A stretch of DNA of 47,575 bases from Pseudonocardiales bacterium (GCA_023252195.1 JAHEXI010000008.1:160980-208554), one strand, 5' to 3'; shown: positions 35,826-46,374, counted from the first letter of the stretch. Made by a program: numbers and translations. The notes: generated by a model not told the origin, from the letters alone.

Positions 35826-36132
35826 GTTGAGGCTCACCTGGCGCCCGTCGTCATCGCCACTTGAGCCCGCGAGGGCCGCGCCCGCTCAGCGCGACCCACG
35901 ATCGTCCGGGTACGCGAGAGGCTACCGTTATCAAACCGTGATCGTGTGGCCGACGCACCGATCGCTACCTTGAATCACCCATAGTGCGCACCTGCCACTA
36001 CTGACTGCGACGACGATCCGGGGCTCGTCGGCGGCCAATCGCTCCGAATGCCCCCCACTAGCCGTAATGGTCTAACCCTGCGTGCTCTCCACGCCCCGTA
36101 CGCCAGGCCCTTCTCGAGCGGTGATCGCCCAC

Positions 36133-36195
36133 CATTAGGTTCCACTTGGCGGTTCACGACCTCGTGAGACGTGTAATTGGTTCCACTTGGCGGTT
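36133..36195. repeat. Two direct copies of a 17-19 bp repeat before tex
   Basis: CATTAGGTTCCACTTGGCG at 36133-36151 and the core GGTTCCACTTGGCGGTT again at 36179-36195, 41 bp apart. The second copy ends 5 nt before the tex Shine-Dalgarno. A third copy is at 39646-39664. Confidence 0.75.
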
Positions 36196-36213
36196 GATCC
36201 GGGAGGAGGCTGC

Positions 36214-38544
<2,331 letters not shown>

Positions 38545-38561
38545 TCCCGCGCCCGCGCCCC

Positions 38562-38626
38562 GAACGCCGATCGGACCGGTTCGGCGGGTGCCGACCGAAC
38601 CCGTCGGACCGGTCCGATCGGCGTTC
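38562..38626. terminator. Bidirectional hairpin between tex and the VOC gene
   Basis: 26-nt arms 38562-38587 and 38601-38626 with two mismatches and a 13-nt loop, the left arm beginning GAACGCCGATCGGACCGG. It begins 17 nt after the tex stop and overlaps the stop codon of the converging VOC gene, so it can serve both. Confidence 0.7.
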
Positions 38627-39398
38627 AGGCTGACGACACCGGTCCCATCACGGCGAACACGGCGCCGTTGAGGTCCGTCAGGAAGGCTATCCGACCGTAC
38701 GGCGTGTCGTGCGGGCCGGCGAGAGCGGAGCCGCCCCCTGCGGATGCCGCCGCGACTGCAGCGTCGGCGTCGGCCACCGAGAAGTACGCCACCCAGTGCG
38801 CCGGCGTGCCGTCCGGGGCTCCCATCATCCCGCCCATGCCGCCGAGCGGGTCGCCATCAAGATGGATGGTGGTGTAGTCCGCCGGAGCGCCGTCCACCGG
38901 TTGGTAGCGGTAGCCGAAGACGTTCGCGTAGAACTGCCGGGCGGCGTCCGGATCCGGCTGGCGGGAGTCGCTCCATACCAGCCCGCCGGGTTCGTTGTAG
39001 ATCTCGATGCCGATTGTGGCGGCGGCCTGCCACACGCCGAATGCCGCACCCGCGGCGTCGAGCGCCACGCACATCCGCCCGGCGCCCGGTACGTCCATCG
39101 GCTCGGCGAGCAGTGTGCCGCCATTGGCCGCGATCGACTTCGCGGTGCCGTCCACGTCGTCGCTGGCCAGGTACGTCGTCCACGCGGACGTCTGACCCTC
39201 GGCCATGAACGGGGCGATGGCTGCGGCCGCACGGCCGTCGACTTGGCAGATCTGGTAATGGCCGAAGTCCGGTCCGAGATCGAGGAACGACCAGCCGAAC
39301 ACGGCGCCATAGAATTCCTTCGCGGCGTCGAGGTCGGGGGTGGAAAGATCGACCCAGCACGGTGTGCCGGCAGGCCACGGCTGTGAGCGGGTGGGCAT
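38625..39398 (-). CDS. Double VOC (glyoxalase/bleomycin-resistance fold) protein
   Basis: 257 residues made of two VOC domains, about 10-120 and 130-255. Domain one has CWVDLSTPDLDAAKEFYGAVFGW, domain two WSDSRQPDPDAARQFYANVFGYRY and ends GRIAFLTDLNGAVFAVM. The same layout is seen in actinobacterial hydroxylase-type VOC proteins (often annotated for antibiotic resistance or small-molecule modification); the real substrate is unknown. ATG 39398 with GAGAGGA upstream. Confidence 0.88.
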   Translation of the reverse strand: MPTRSQPWPAGTPCWVDLSTPDLDAAKEFYGAVFGWSFLDLGPDFGHYQICQVDGRAAAAIAPFMAEGQTSAWTTYLASDDVDGTAKSIAANGGTLLAEPMDVPGAGRMCVALDAAGAAFGVWQAAATIGIEIYNEPGGLVWSDSRQPDPDAARQFYANVFGYRYQPVDGAPADYTTIHLDGDPLGGMGGMMGAPDGTPAHWVAYFSVADADAAVAAASAGGGSALAGPHDTPYGRIAFLTDLNGAVFAVMGPVSSA

Positions 39399-39524
39399 CG
39401 TCGGGTCCTCTCGTGAGGCGGTTCAATCGGATGACTGCATGTCTACATCCCCACCCTGACAACAACCGGGACTCGCGCGCTTCCTGACACGAGTCTGACG
39501 ATCTGTCACGCTGCCGGTACGACG

Positions 39525-39650
39525 GTGCAGATAGCTGTGAAGCTTGACGACCGGCTCGCCGGGCAGGTCAAAGCTGCAGCGGCAGACGCGGGGACGACCC
39601 TATCGAGTGGGTGCGGTCGGCGGCTGCGAGACGCCCAGGAACGTGCATTA
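39525..39650 (+). pseudogene. Decayed antitoxin-like gene (ribbon-helix-helix type), 5' part only
   Basis: From GTG 39525 the frame reads MQIAVKLDDRLAGQVKAAA and ADAGTT, the beginning of a small VapB/CopG-like antitoxin. At about 39600 the expected LSEWVRSAA continues in the next frame (a missing base after TTL), and after some 40 codons the homology ends exactly where the 19-bp repeat begins. No toxin gene follows. Confidence 0.6.
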
Positions 39651-39664
39651 GGTTCCACTTGGCG
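39646..39664. repeat. Third copy of the CATTAGGTTCCACTTGGCG repeat
   Basis: Identical over 19 bp to the copy at 36133-36151. It marks the break point of the antitoxin-like remnant. Confidence 0.75.
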
Positions 39665-39689
39665 ATTCGCTGGCAGCAGACCCAGCCCG

Positions 39690-39983
39690 CTACCAGGTCT
39701 GCCACACGTCGAGGTTGTAGAACTTCGCTGGGCCGTCGCACAGCTTGGCCATCGCAGCGGAGAACTCGCTGGTCTCCGGGCGCTGGGAGTTCTCCATCGC
39801 GGCTTCGTAGGAGTCGAACTCGACAATGGTGAGGTAGTAGCCAGGGCGGTCCCGGTCGGCGGTGGCGGTCACCCGTCGCACCGTGTTGCCGGCCTCCAAC
39901 TGGGGACGCCGCTCATCGATGAGGGCCTGGACCTCTTCGATGCGCGATGTCTGGTACTCGACGATCTGAACGAACCCGGCCAT
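39690..39983 (-). CDS. Small protein of the dimeric alpha-beta barrel (monooxygenase-like) type
   Basis: 97 residues with MAGFVQIVEYQTSRIEEVQALID, GYYLTIVEFDSYEAAMENS and a FYNLDV end, the pattern of small ferredoxin-like barrel proteins related to ABM-type monooxygenases. No catalytic residue can be assigned. ATG 39983 has GCAGGAGG 6 nt upstream. Divergent from the PQQ lipoprotein gene (132 nt). Confidence 0.75.
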   Translation of the reverse strand: MAGFVQIVEYQTSRIEEVQALIDERRPQLEAGNTVRRVTATADRDRPGYYLTIVEFDSYEAAMENSQRPETSEFSAAMAKLCDGPAKFYNLDVWQTW

Positions 39984-40115
39984 GGCGGCCTCCTGCCTGT
40001 CGTTGCGGCTTCCCGCTGTCGGGAAAGCCCACAGAAGAGTCGCCCCGCAGCTAGCACCGCACAAGCGGCCAAACCGGGGGAGCGCACCCGGTAGAGGTCC
40101 TCCACACTGGCAGTC

Positions 40116-41480
40116 ATGAGAGCCGTCATCACAGCGGTTGTGCTCGCCACCGTCGCGGGTTGCGCGGCCCCCGGCGTGGCTCCGGCACCACCGCCGATGA
40201 GCAGTGCTCGTCCCCCGGGAGCGGCCCCGCCAGCCGCGATCGGGGCCGTCGACTGGCCGACCTACCACCACGACAACGCCCGCACCGGCGTCGCCGATCA
40301 GCTCGCCCCGCTCGGGACGCTCCGCACGGCGTGGCAAACGAAGCTCGACGGCGCTGTGTACGGCCAACCACTGGTGATCGGTGACCGGGTGATCGCGGCG
40401 ACTGAGCACAACACGGTCTATGCGCTGGCGGCCGCGGACGGACACGTGTTGTGGTCGGCGTCGCTGGGTCAGCCGGTACCAGGATCGGACCTGCCCTGCG
40501 GCAACATCGACCCGCTCGGGATCACCGGCACGCCGGCCTACGACCAGGCCAGCGGGCTGGTGTTCGCCGTCGCCGAGACCCAAGGCGGCCGACACACCCT
40601 GGCCGGCGTGGACCTGGCCAGCGGCGCGGTCATGCTGCGCCGGGCACTGCCGCCGCCGAAGGGCGACGAGATCGCCCACCAGCAACGCTCCGCGCTGACA
40701 GTGCTCGACGGCTGGGTGTACGTCGCCTACGGCGGGTTGTTCGGCGACTGCGGCAACTACATCGGTTCGGTGGTCGCCGCGCCGACCACCGGCACTGGAC
40801 CGCTGCGAAGCTATGCGGTACCCACCACCCGGGAAGCCGGTATCTGGGCACCCGGCGGCGCCGCCGTCGGCAACGGACGGTTGTACTACGCGGTCGGCAA
40901 CGGCGAGTCCACCCAGGACTACGACCACAGCGACTCGGTACTCGCGCTGACCCCGCAACTGACCCTGGCGGACAGCTTCAGCCCCGCGCAGTGGATGGCC
41001 GACAACGCCGCCGACCTCGACCTGGGATCGGCCAGCCCGGCACTGGTTGGTGACCGGGTGCTCACGGTCGGCAAGCGCGGCGTCGGTTACCTGCTGGACG
41101 CGGGGCAGCTCGGCGGTATCGGCGGCCAGCTCACCAGGACCCCGATCTGCCAAGCGTTCGGCGGCCCCTCGACGGCCGGCTCAACGGTGTATGTCCCGTG
41201 CGCTGACAGCACCCGCGCGGTGGACGTCGACTCCGTGGGCGGCTTGCGGGTGCGGTGGACGGCGTCGGTACCGGCGGACGGGTCCCCGGTCGTCGGCGGC
41301 GGCGCGGTCTGGGTGACCGACACCGACCACGGCATCCTCTACGCCCTGGACCCGGCCACCGGCACCCCCCGCCAGCAGATCGACGTGGGCGACCTCCCGC
41401 ACTTCGCCTCCCCCACCCTCGCCGGGGCACACGCCTACCTAGGCACCAACACCGGTGTCACCGCGATTAACGTCCGCTGA
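40116..41480 (+). CDS. Lipoprotein with PQQ-type beta-propeller
   Basis: 454 residues. Signal with lipobox VAGC, acylated Cys16, so it sits on the outer face of the membrane after a Pro/Ala linker. Then a seven- to eight-bladed propeller with PQQ-repeat strands such as VIAATEHNTVYALAAADGHVLWSASLG and ILYALDPATGTP. Begins DWPTYHHDNARTG, common to this group of extracellular PQQ-like proteins. Metal/PQQ ligands of true quinoprotein dehydrogenases are not evident, so it may bind polymers or scaffold proteins. Confidence 0.88.
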   Translation: MRAVITAVVLATVAGCAAPGVAPAPPPMSSARPPGAAPPAAIGAVDWPTYHHDNARTGVADQLAPLGTLRTAWQTKLDGAVYGQPLVIGDRVIAATEHNTVYALAAADGHVLWSASLGQPVPGSDLPCGNIDPLGITGTPAYDQASGLVFAVAETQGGRHTLAGVDLASGAVMLRRALPPPKGDEIAHQQRSALTVLDGWVYVAYGGLFGDCGNYIGSVVAAPTTGTGPLRSYAVPTTREAGIWAPGGAAVGNGRLYYAVGNGESTQDYDHSDSVLALTPQLTLADSFSPAQWMADNAADLDLGSASPALVGDRVLTVGKRGVGYLLDAGQLGGIGGQLTRTPICQAFGGPSTAGSTVYVPCADSTRAVDVDSVGGLRVRWTASVPADGSPVVGGGAVWVTDTDHGILYALDPATGTPRQQIDVGDLPHFASPTLAGAHAYLGTNTGVTAINVR

Positions 41481-41693
41481 GTCCAGATTCGGCTGATCGA
41501 CCCTGGTGTTGCAGTGTCCACCACCAGGCGTCGCGTAGCCTTGGGTTGACGACGCGCGCACGATCGGTGCCCGGCTGCGGCAGATCGAGACGTCCCCGAG
41601 CCGCTCGATCAGGTCGACACGGCGGCGCGCTGTCGAGGTTGCGGGGGCGTGCGCTACTGCCGTTTCTCCACCCGCACCACGTTGCGGGTGTGT

Positions 41694-41758
41694 GTCGTGA
41701 ACTCGACGCCACCGACGTTTTCAGGGCGGTGGGATGTCGGTGGTGCCGAGTTCACGAC
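41694..41758. terminator. Long hairpin between convergent genes, copy 2 of the dispersed repeat
   Basis: 23-nt arms 41694-41716 and 41736-41758 with two mismatches, loop 19 nt. The left arm GTCGTGAACTCGACGCCACC matches the hairpin after leuS nearly base for base. It lies in the 316-nt gap between the PQQ lipoprotein and slipin genes, which converge here and hold no other gene that I can see. Confidence 0.7.
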
Positions 41759-41796
41759 ATCGAACTGCGCCTGTCTCTCGACGCCCGGGGAGCCCG

Positions 41797-42606
41797 TTAT
41801 TCGGGTGCCGGTAGCCCCGCTGAGCCCGTTGAATGCGGATCGGGACGGGGGGTGGCGGCGTCGAGATAGCGCAGGAGTTCGATCGGGAAGGGCAGGACCA
41901 GGGTTGAGTTCTTCTCTGAGGCGACCTGCACGACGGTTTCCAGCAGGCGTAGTTGCAGGGCACCGGGGGTATCCGCCATCGCAGCGGCTGCTTGGGCCAG
42001 CTTCTCCGACGCTTGCAGCTCACCCTCGGCGCTGATCACCCGGGCCCGCCGTTCCCGCTCAGCTTCGGCCTGGCGCGACATCGACCGTTTCATCGACTCC
42101 GGCAGCGCGACGTCCTTGATCTCCACCCGGTCGATCTGCACGCCCCAGCCCAGCGCGGGGCTGTCGATCAACAGTTCCAGCCCCTCGTTGAGCCGCTCGC
42201 GGTTGGACAACAGATCATCCAGGTCGCTCTTGCCGATGATCGAGCGCAACGAGGTCTGCGCGACCTGGGAGACGGCTTGGAGGTAGTCCTGCACGTCGAC
42301 GACGACCTTGACCGGATCAACGACCCGGAAGTACACCACCGCGTCGACCCGGACTGAGACGTTGTCGCGGGTGATGCCGTCTTGGGCAGGCACCGGCATG
42401 GTGACGATCTGCATGTTGACCTTGCGGAGTTTCTCCACCCCCGGGGTGACCCAGGTCAACCCGGGCTGCCGCGGTGTGCTGGTGACCCGACCGAACCGGA
42501 ACACCACGCCCCGCTCGAACTGGCTGACCACCCGTGCACCGGAGAGTAACCACATCGCCCCGATGGCCACGATCGCGATCAGCACCGCGATGATGGTGAC
42601 GGTCAT
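41797..42606 (-). CDS. Slipin (SPFH/stomatin family membrane protein)
   Basis: 269 residues: N-terminal membrane helix (VTIIAVLIAIVAIGAMWLLSG), SPFH domain from VVSQFERGVVFRFGRV to about 160 (PGLTWV.PGVEKLRKVNMQ, DAVVYFRVVDPVKVVV, SLRSIIGKSDLDDLLSNRE), a coiled segment of Arg/Glu repeats (SMSRQAEAERERRARVISAEGELQA), and a C-terminal tail. Likely oligomerises in membrane microdomains. ATG 42606 with GGAGG 7 nt upstream. Often paired with an NfeD protein, not seen here. Confidence 0.93.
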   Translation of the reverse strand: MTVTIIAVLIAIVAIGAMWLLSGARVVSQFERGVVFRFGRVTSTPRQPGLTWVTPGVEKLRKVNMQIVTMPVPAQDGITRDNVSVRVDAVVYFRVVDPVKVVVDVQDYLQAVSQVAQTSLRSIIGKSDLDDLLSNRERLNEGLELLIDSPALGWGVQIDRVEIKDVALPESMKRSMSRQAEAERERRARVISAEGELQASEKLAQAAAAMADTPGALQLRLLETVVQVASEKNSTLVLPFPIELLRYLDAATPRPDPHSTGSAGLPAPE

Positions 42607-42727
42607 AGCGCACCTCCGCTCGGGAGGAAATCTGGCAAACCACCTCACGGTACGCCGTGGCTTACGGTTTGGGTTGGACACGTAGCTCGGGAGTGTCGCC
42701 CCCGAAAGAAATCGCTACTGTGGTGTC

Positions 42728-43591
42728 ATGCGGGCGATATGGAAGGGCGCACTGGCCTTCGGGATGGTCAGCATCCCGGTTCGGCTGTATTCGGCTACCG
42801 AAGATCGTGATGTGTCCTTCCATCAGGTGCACGATGAGGACGCCGGTCGGGTGCGCTACCAGCGGATGTGCACGGTGTGCGACCAGGAGGTCGCCTACGC
42901 CGACCTCGCCAAGGGTTTCGAGCTCCCCTCAGGTGAGACGGTGATCCTCACCGACGAGGATTTCGCCAACCTGCCGCTGCCCACCACCAAGGTCGTCGAG
43001 CTGGTCGCGTTCGTGCCGGCTCACCAGGTCGATCCGCTGGCGTTGGCCCGCGGGTATTACCTGGAGCCAGATCCGGCCGGCCGCAAGCCTTACGAGTTGC
43101 TCCGAGCGGCGCTGGACCGCACCAGCCGGGTGGGCCTGGCCAAGATCGCGGTGCGGAGCAAGGAATCGCTGGCCGTGCTGCGACCCCGGGGTGACGTGCT
43201 CGCGTTGCAGACGATGGTCTGGCCCGATGAGGTGCGCAAGGCCCAGTTCGACGTGCTGGACCGCGAGGTGTCGGTCAGCGACGCGGAGCTGAAGATGGCC
43301 GACACCCTCATCGAGGCGATGTCCGGCGACTTCACACCCGAGGCTTACCAGGACGGGTATCGCGAGGCGTTGCTGTCGGTCATCGAAGCCAAGACCGCTG
43401 GCAAGGAGTTCGTCGCCCCGCCGACGTCGGCGCAGCCCGCCCCGGCGGTGGACCTGATCACCGCGTTGAAGGCCTCCGTCGAGGCTGCCAAGGCCGCTCG
43501 CGGTGACCCACCGAACGTGCCGAGCCAGCGCCAGTCCGGTAACAAGGGCAAGTCCGGTGATAAGGGTAAGCAAGCCAGCCGTCGAAGCTGA
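42728..43591 (+). CDS. ku: Ku protein of bacterial NHEJ
   Basis: 287 residues, the usual length for single-domain bacterial Ku, which forms a ring on DNA ends and recruits ligase D. Conserved start MRAIWKGALAFGMVSIPVRLYSATE, QRMC.VC.QEV, LTDEDF.NLPL and the QTMVWPDEVRKAQFDVLD segment are present. The tail is Lys/Gly-rich and basic (SGNKGKSGDKGKQASRR), as expected for the DNA-binding extension. It is followed after 7 nt by the pseudo-ligase/histidine kinase gene, so both are made from one message. Separate copies of the polymerase domain of ligase D are not in this window. Confidence 0.96.
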   Translation: MRAIWKGALAFGMVSIPVRLYSATEDRDVSFHQVHDEDAGRVRYQRMCTVCDQEVAYADLAKGFELPSGETVILTDEDFANLPLPTTKVVELVAFVPAHQVDPLALARGYYLEPDPAGRKPYELLRAALDRTSRVGLAKIAVRSKESLAVLRPRGDVLALQTMVWPDEVRKAQFDVLDREVSVSDAELKMADTLIEAMSGDFTPEAYQDGYREALLSVIEAKTAGKEFVAPPTSAQPAPAVDLITALKASVEAAKAARGDPPNVPSQRQSGNKGKSGDKGKQASRRS

Positions 43592-43598
43592 GTCGACG

Positions 43599-45173
43599 AT
43601 GTCAGAGCTGGTGCGTCCGATGTTGCCGACAGCGGGTCCGCTGCCGACGGGCCCGGGCTGGGCTTTCGAGTTCAGCTGGGACGGGATCCGCTCGCTGGCG
43701 TGTGCCGAGCCCGACCGGATGTGCCTGTTCAGCGGCAGCCACCGCAGCATCACCGCCGCGTACCCGGAACTCGGAGCGTTCGCGGGGCGGCGTCGGATGC
43801 TGCTCGACGGCAAGATCGTCGCGTTGGACTCCTGCGGACGCCCCAGCTTCGCGCAGCTCCACCGGCGGATGAACGTGCAACGTCCGACCGCGACGGTGTT
43901 GTGCCGCTCACCGGTCACCTACTACGTGTTCGACCTGCTCAGCCTGGACGGCCGGTCCACCGCCGCGCTGCCGTATCAGCGCCGCCGGGAGCTGCTGGCG
44001 GAACTCGAGCTCGCCGACGGATCGGTCGTGCTGCCGCCCTTTTTTCTGGATGCCGACGGCCAGACGGTGCTGGACACCGCTGCCGAACACGGTCTGCGCG
44101 GCGTGGTCGGCAAGCGGGTGGACTCGCCGTACCAGCCGGGCCGGTCCCGTAGTTGGATTCAGACCACGTTGCGCCAGTCCCAAGAAGTGATCATCGGAGG
44201 GTGGGTGCCCGAACGTCACCGCGCTGCCGGGATCGGCGCTCTGCTGGTCGGCGTCCCCACCGAGCAGGGCCTGCGATACGTTGGCCAGGTCGCTACGGGT
44301 TTCACCGAAGCGGCCCGCCGGGAGCTGCGCGACCGGCTGACCGAGCTGGCCCAGCCGGCCAGTCCGTTCAACGATGAGGTGCCCGACCGGGATGTGCACT
44401 GGGTGGCTCCGCGACTGCTGGGCGAGGTCTTCTACCGGCAGTGGACCGCCCACGGTCGCCTCGGGCACCCGACCTGGCGCGGTCTGCGCCCCGCCAAGCA
44501 CGTGGCGGCGGTACAGGCGCCGGTCGTGCTGCGGGCCCGCGAAGGTGGCCGCGAAGAGGACCAACAGTTGCTCGCCGAGCTGGACCGCGCTGTCGCGCAG
44601 GTTCGCGCCGAACTGCGGACGCTGCGCGGCCAGATCTCCCCGCACTTCCTGTTCAACACGATCAGCACCATCGTCGGCCTGGTCAGCACCGACCCGCCGC
44701 GGGCCCGGGACCTGCTGATCGTCTTCGCCGAGTTCACCCGGTACTCGTTGCGTTCGGTCGCCCACACCACGCTGGCCGAGGAGCTGGAGAACATCGACCG
44801 CTACCTGACGCTGCAACGGTCTCGCTTCCGCGATCGGCTCCGAGTGCAGCTCGACGTCGCGCCGGCGGCACTGCCCGTAGCGCTGCCGTTTCTGGCGGTC
44901 CAACAACTGGTCGACAACGCGGTTCGCAACGGCATCGAGCGCAAGCAGCTCGGCGGTACCGTCACGATCTCCGCGCGCATGCAGGGTCCGGACTGCCTGA
45001 TCACCGTCGCCGATGACGGGCCCGGGAAGCAGGACGCAGACGTCGGGGACATCCTGGGCACGATCGACGATCAGCTGCGGGACTCCTTCGGCGAGCGGGC
45101 CAGCGTGGTAGCCGACTTCATCCCCGGCACCGGAACCACGATCTCCATCCGGGTGCCGAGCGTTGCGCGATGA
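43599..45173 (+). CDS. Fusion of catalytically degenerate DNA ligase domain and LytS-type histidine kinase
   Basis: 524 residues in one uninterrupted frame. Residues 1-305 are a ligase D-type ATP-dependent ligase: adenylation domain and OB fold, ending in the typical HPTWRGLRP at 290-298. But active-site positions are changed: the nucleophile Lys of motif I is Ser26 (EFSWDGIRS), motif III Glu is Lys72 (LLDGKIVALD), motif IV has RGVVGK instead of EGVVAK (Arg167), and the motif V lysines are WIQTTL (186-191). Residues 312-345 form a charged linker; 345-353 is QISPHFLFN with phospho-acceptor His349, N-box Asn440 (LVDNAVRNG) and G-box DDGPG at 472-476, i.e. a LytS-type kinase. No membrane segment. 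ATG 43599 lies 7 nt after ku. No response regulator gene is adjacent. Confidence 0.9.
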   Translation: MSELVRPMLPTAGPLPTGPGWAFEFSWDGIRSLACAEPDRMCLFSGSHRSITAAYPELGAFAGRRRMLLDGKIVALDSCGRPSFAQLHRRMNVQRPTATVLCRSPVTYYVFDLLSLDGRSTAALPYQRRRELLAELELADGSVVLPPFFLDADGQTVLDTAAEHGLRGVVGKRVDSPYQPGRSRSWIQTTLRQSQEVIIGGWVPERHRAAGIGALLVGVPTEQGLRYVGQVATGFTEAARRELRDRLTELAQPASPFNDEVPDRDVHWVAPRLLGEVFYRQWTAHGRLGHPTWRGLRPAKHVAAVQAPVVLRAREGGREEDQQLLAELDRAVAQVRAELRTLRGQISPHFLFNTISTIVGLVSTDPPRARDLLIVFAEFTRYSLRSVAHTTLAEELENIDRYLTLQRSRFRDRLRVQLDVAPAALPVALPFLAVQQLVDNAVRNGIERKQLGGTVTISARMQGPDCLITVADDGPGKQDADVGDILGTIDDQLRDSFGERASVVADFIPGTGTTISIRVPSVAR

Positions 45174-45263
45174 CTTGCCCGACAACGGCGTCGCTTCCGC
45201 CGCCGGCGAGTCGACCAAACGAGTGACATCACGCTCCTCTGCCGGGGAGTAGAGTGATCAACT

Positions 45264-45283
45264 GGGTGGCTACGAAGCCACCC
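45264..45283. promoter_or_regulatory. 8-bp stem with ACGA loop upstream of the methyltransferase gene
   Basis: GGGTGGCT / AGCCACCC with a 4-nt loop, 94 nt before the methyltransferase start and 90 nt after the kinase stop. It could end the ku operon or fold in the leader of the next gene. Confidence 0.4.
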
Positions 45284-45376
45284 GGCGACCGGGGGAATAA
45301 CCAGGACATTCCATTGCGTGACTTCTGCCTGGACTAATAATGCACGAAGCTGAGCAACGCGGAAAGAAGCATACTT

Positions 45377-46198
45377 GTGACGGACAACTCGCACACGCCG
45401 GTGCAGGAAAGGGCTGTGCCTATCAATACTGCAGTAGCGCACTCCGCTCGGTTCTGGAACTATTTGCTGGGTGGTAAGGACAACTATGCGGTCGATCGCG
45501 AGCTCGCGGAACAGATTATTGCTGTCATCCCAAGCTTCCGCGATACTGTCCGCGCCGAGCGAAGATTCCTGGCCCGCGCGGTCCGGTATCTGGCAGGCAG
45601 TGCAGGGATTCGTCAGTTCCTCGATATAGGCACCGGTCTGCCCACAGCCAACAACACTCACGAAGTCGCTCAAGCGACCGCACCGGAGTCTCGGGTTGTC
45701 TACGTCGACAACGACCCCATCATTATGGTACACGCCCGCGCCCTGCTCACCAGCACTCCACAAGGCAGAACCGATTACATTCAGGCAGACCTTCGCGAAC
45801 CAGAAACGATTCTACGAGAAGCCGCCAGGACGCTCGACTTCACCCGACCAGTCGGACTCATGCTGTTAGGAATCTTGAATTTCATTACAGATACGGACGA
45901 GGCGCACGCTATCGTGGACCGGCTCCTGGACGCGTTGCCGTCCGGTAGCCACCTCGTGATCTCCCACCCCACGGCAGAGGTCGACGGTGAGGCGATCAAA
46001 GAGACCATGCGGCTGTGGAATAAGCAGGGAGCAGCACCGATAGTGGCCCGCAGTCGTCAGGAGCTCATCCGTTTCTTCGATGGTCGGGAGCTAGTGGAGC
46101 CCGGCGTGGTCTCGTGTTCACTGTGGAGACCTGACTGCAGAACACTCGGTGTACCTGTGGAAGTGTTCCACTTCAGCGGTGTTGGACGGAAACTCTGA
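45377..46198 (+). CDS. S-adenosyl methyltransferase (DUF574/PF04672 type)
   Basis: 273 residues with the family markers NTAVAHSARFWNYLLGGKDNYAVDRE, QFLDIGTGLPTANNTHEVAQ (SAM-binding Gly-rich loop), VVYVDNDPIIMVHARALL and GLMLLGILNFI. The family is large in actinomycetes and often sits beside XRE regulators as here; substrates are unknown. GTG start at 45377 follows GGAAAG. The 203-nt region before it holds the small stem-loop and no gene. Confidence 0.93.
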   Translation: MTDNSHTPVQERAVPINTAVAHSARFWNYLLGGKDNYAVDRELAEQIIAVIPSFRDTVRAERRFLARAVRYLAGSAGIRQFLDIGTGLPTANNTHEVAQATAPESRVVYVDNDPIIMVHARALLTSTPQGRTDYIQADLREPETILREAARTLDFTRPVGLMLLGILNFITDTDEAHAIVDRLLDALPSGSHLVISHPTAEVDGEAIKETMRLWNKQGAAPIVARSRQELIRFFDGRELVEPGVVSCSLWRPDCRTLGVPVEVFHFSGVGRKL

Positions 46199-46333
46199 CG
46201 CCCGTCGGTCAGTGGGCCTTGATCCCGACGGTGAGCCCGGCGGCGGCAGTCTCCCTGCACACCGGCGGGCTGAGCGCTCGCGGACGGCGGAGCGTAGCTA
46301 TCCCTCGCTCAATGCGAGCAGATGCATGTGCAT

Positions 46334-46363
46334 TTGACAGCTGTAGGCGTACGTCGGTAGCGT
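46334..46363 (+). promoter_or_regulatory. Promoter candidate of the XRE regulator gene
   Basis: TTGACA at 46334-46339 and TAGCGT at 46358-46363 with an 18-nt spacer, a good sigma-70/HrdB-type match. It lies 52 nt before the XRE start and just ahead of a palindrome at 46375. Confidence 0.5.
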
Positions 46364-46374
46364 TTTTTCATGCA

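Noticed and set aside
39690-41153. 487-codon minus-strand frame
   Set aside because: Only its last 97 codons (from 39983) resemble a protein with a ribosome site; the rest is antisense to the PQQ lipoprotein.
43503-43598. Upstream extension of the pseudo-ligase frame into ku
   Set aside because: ATG 43599 comes right after the ku stop and matches the ligase N-terminus; the extension overlaps ku out of frame.
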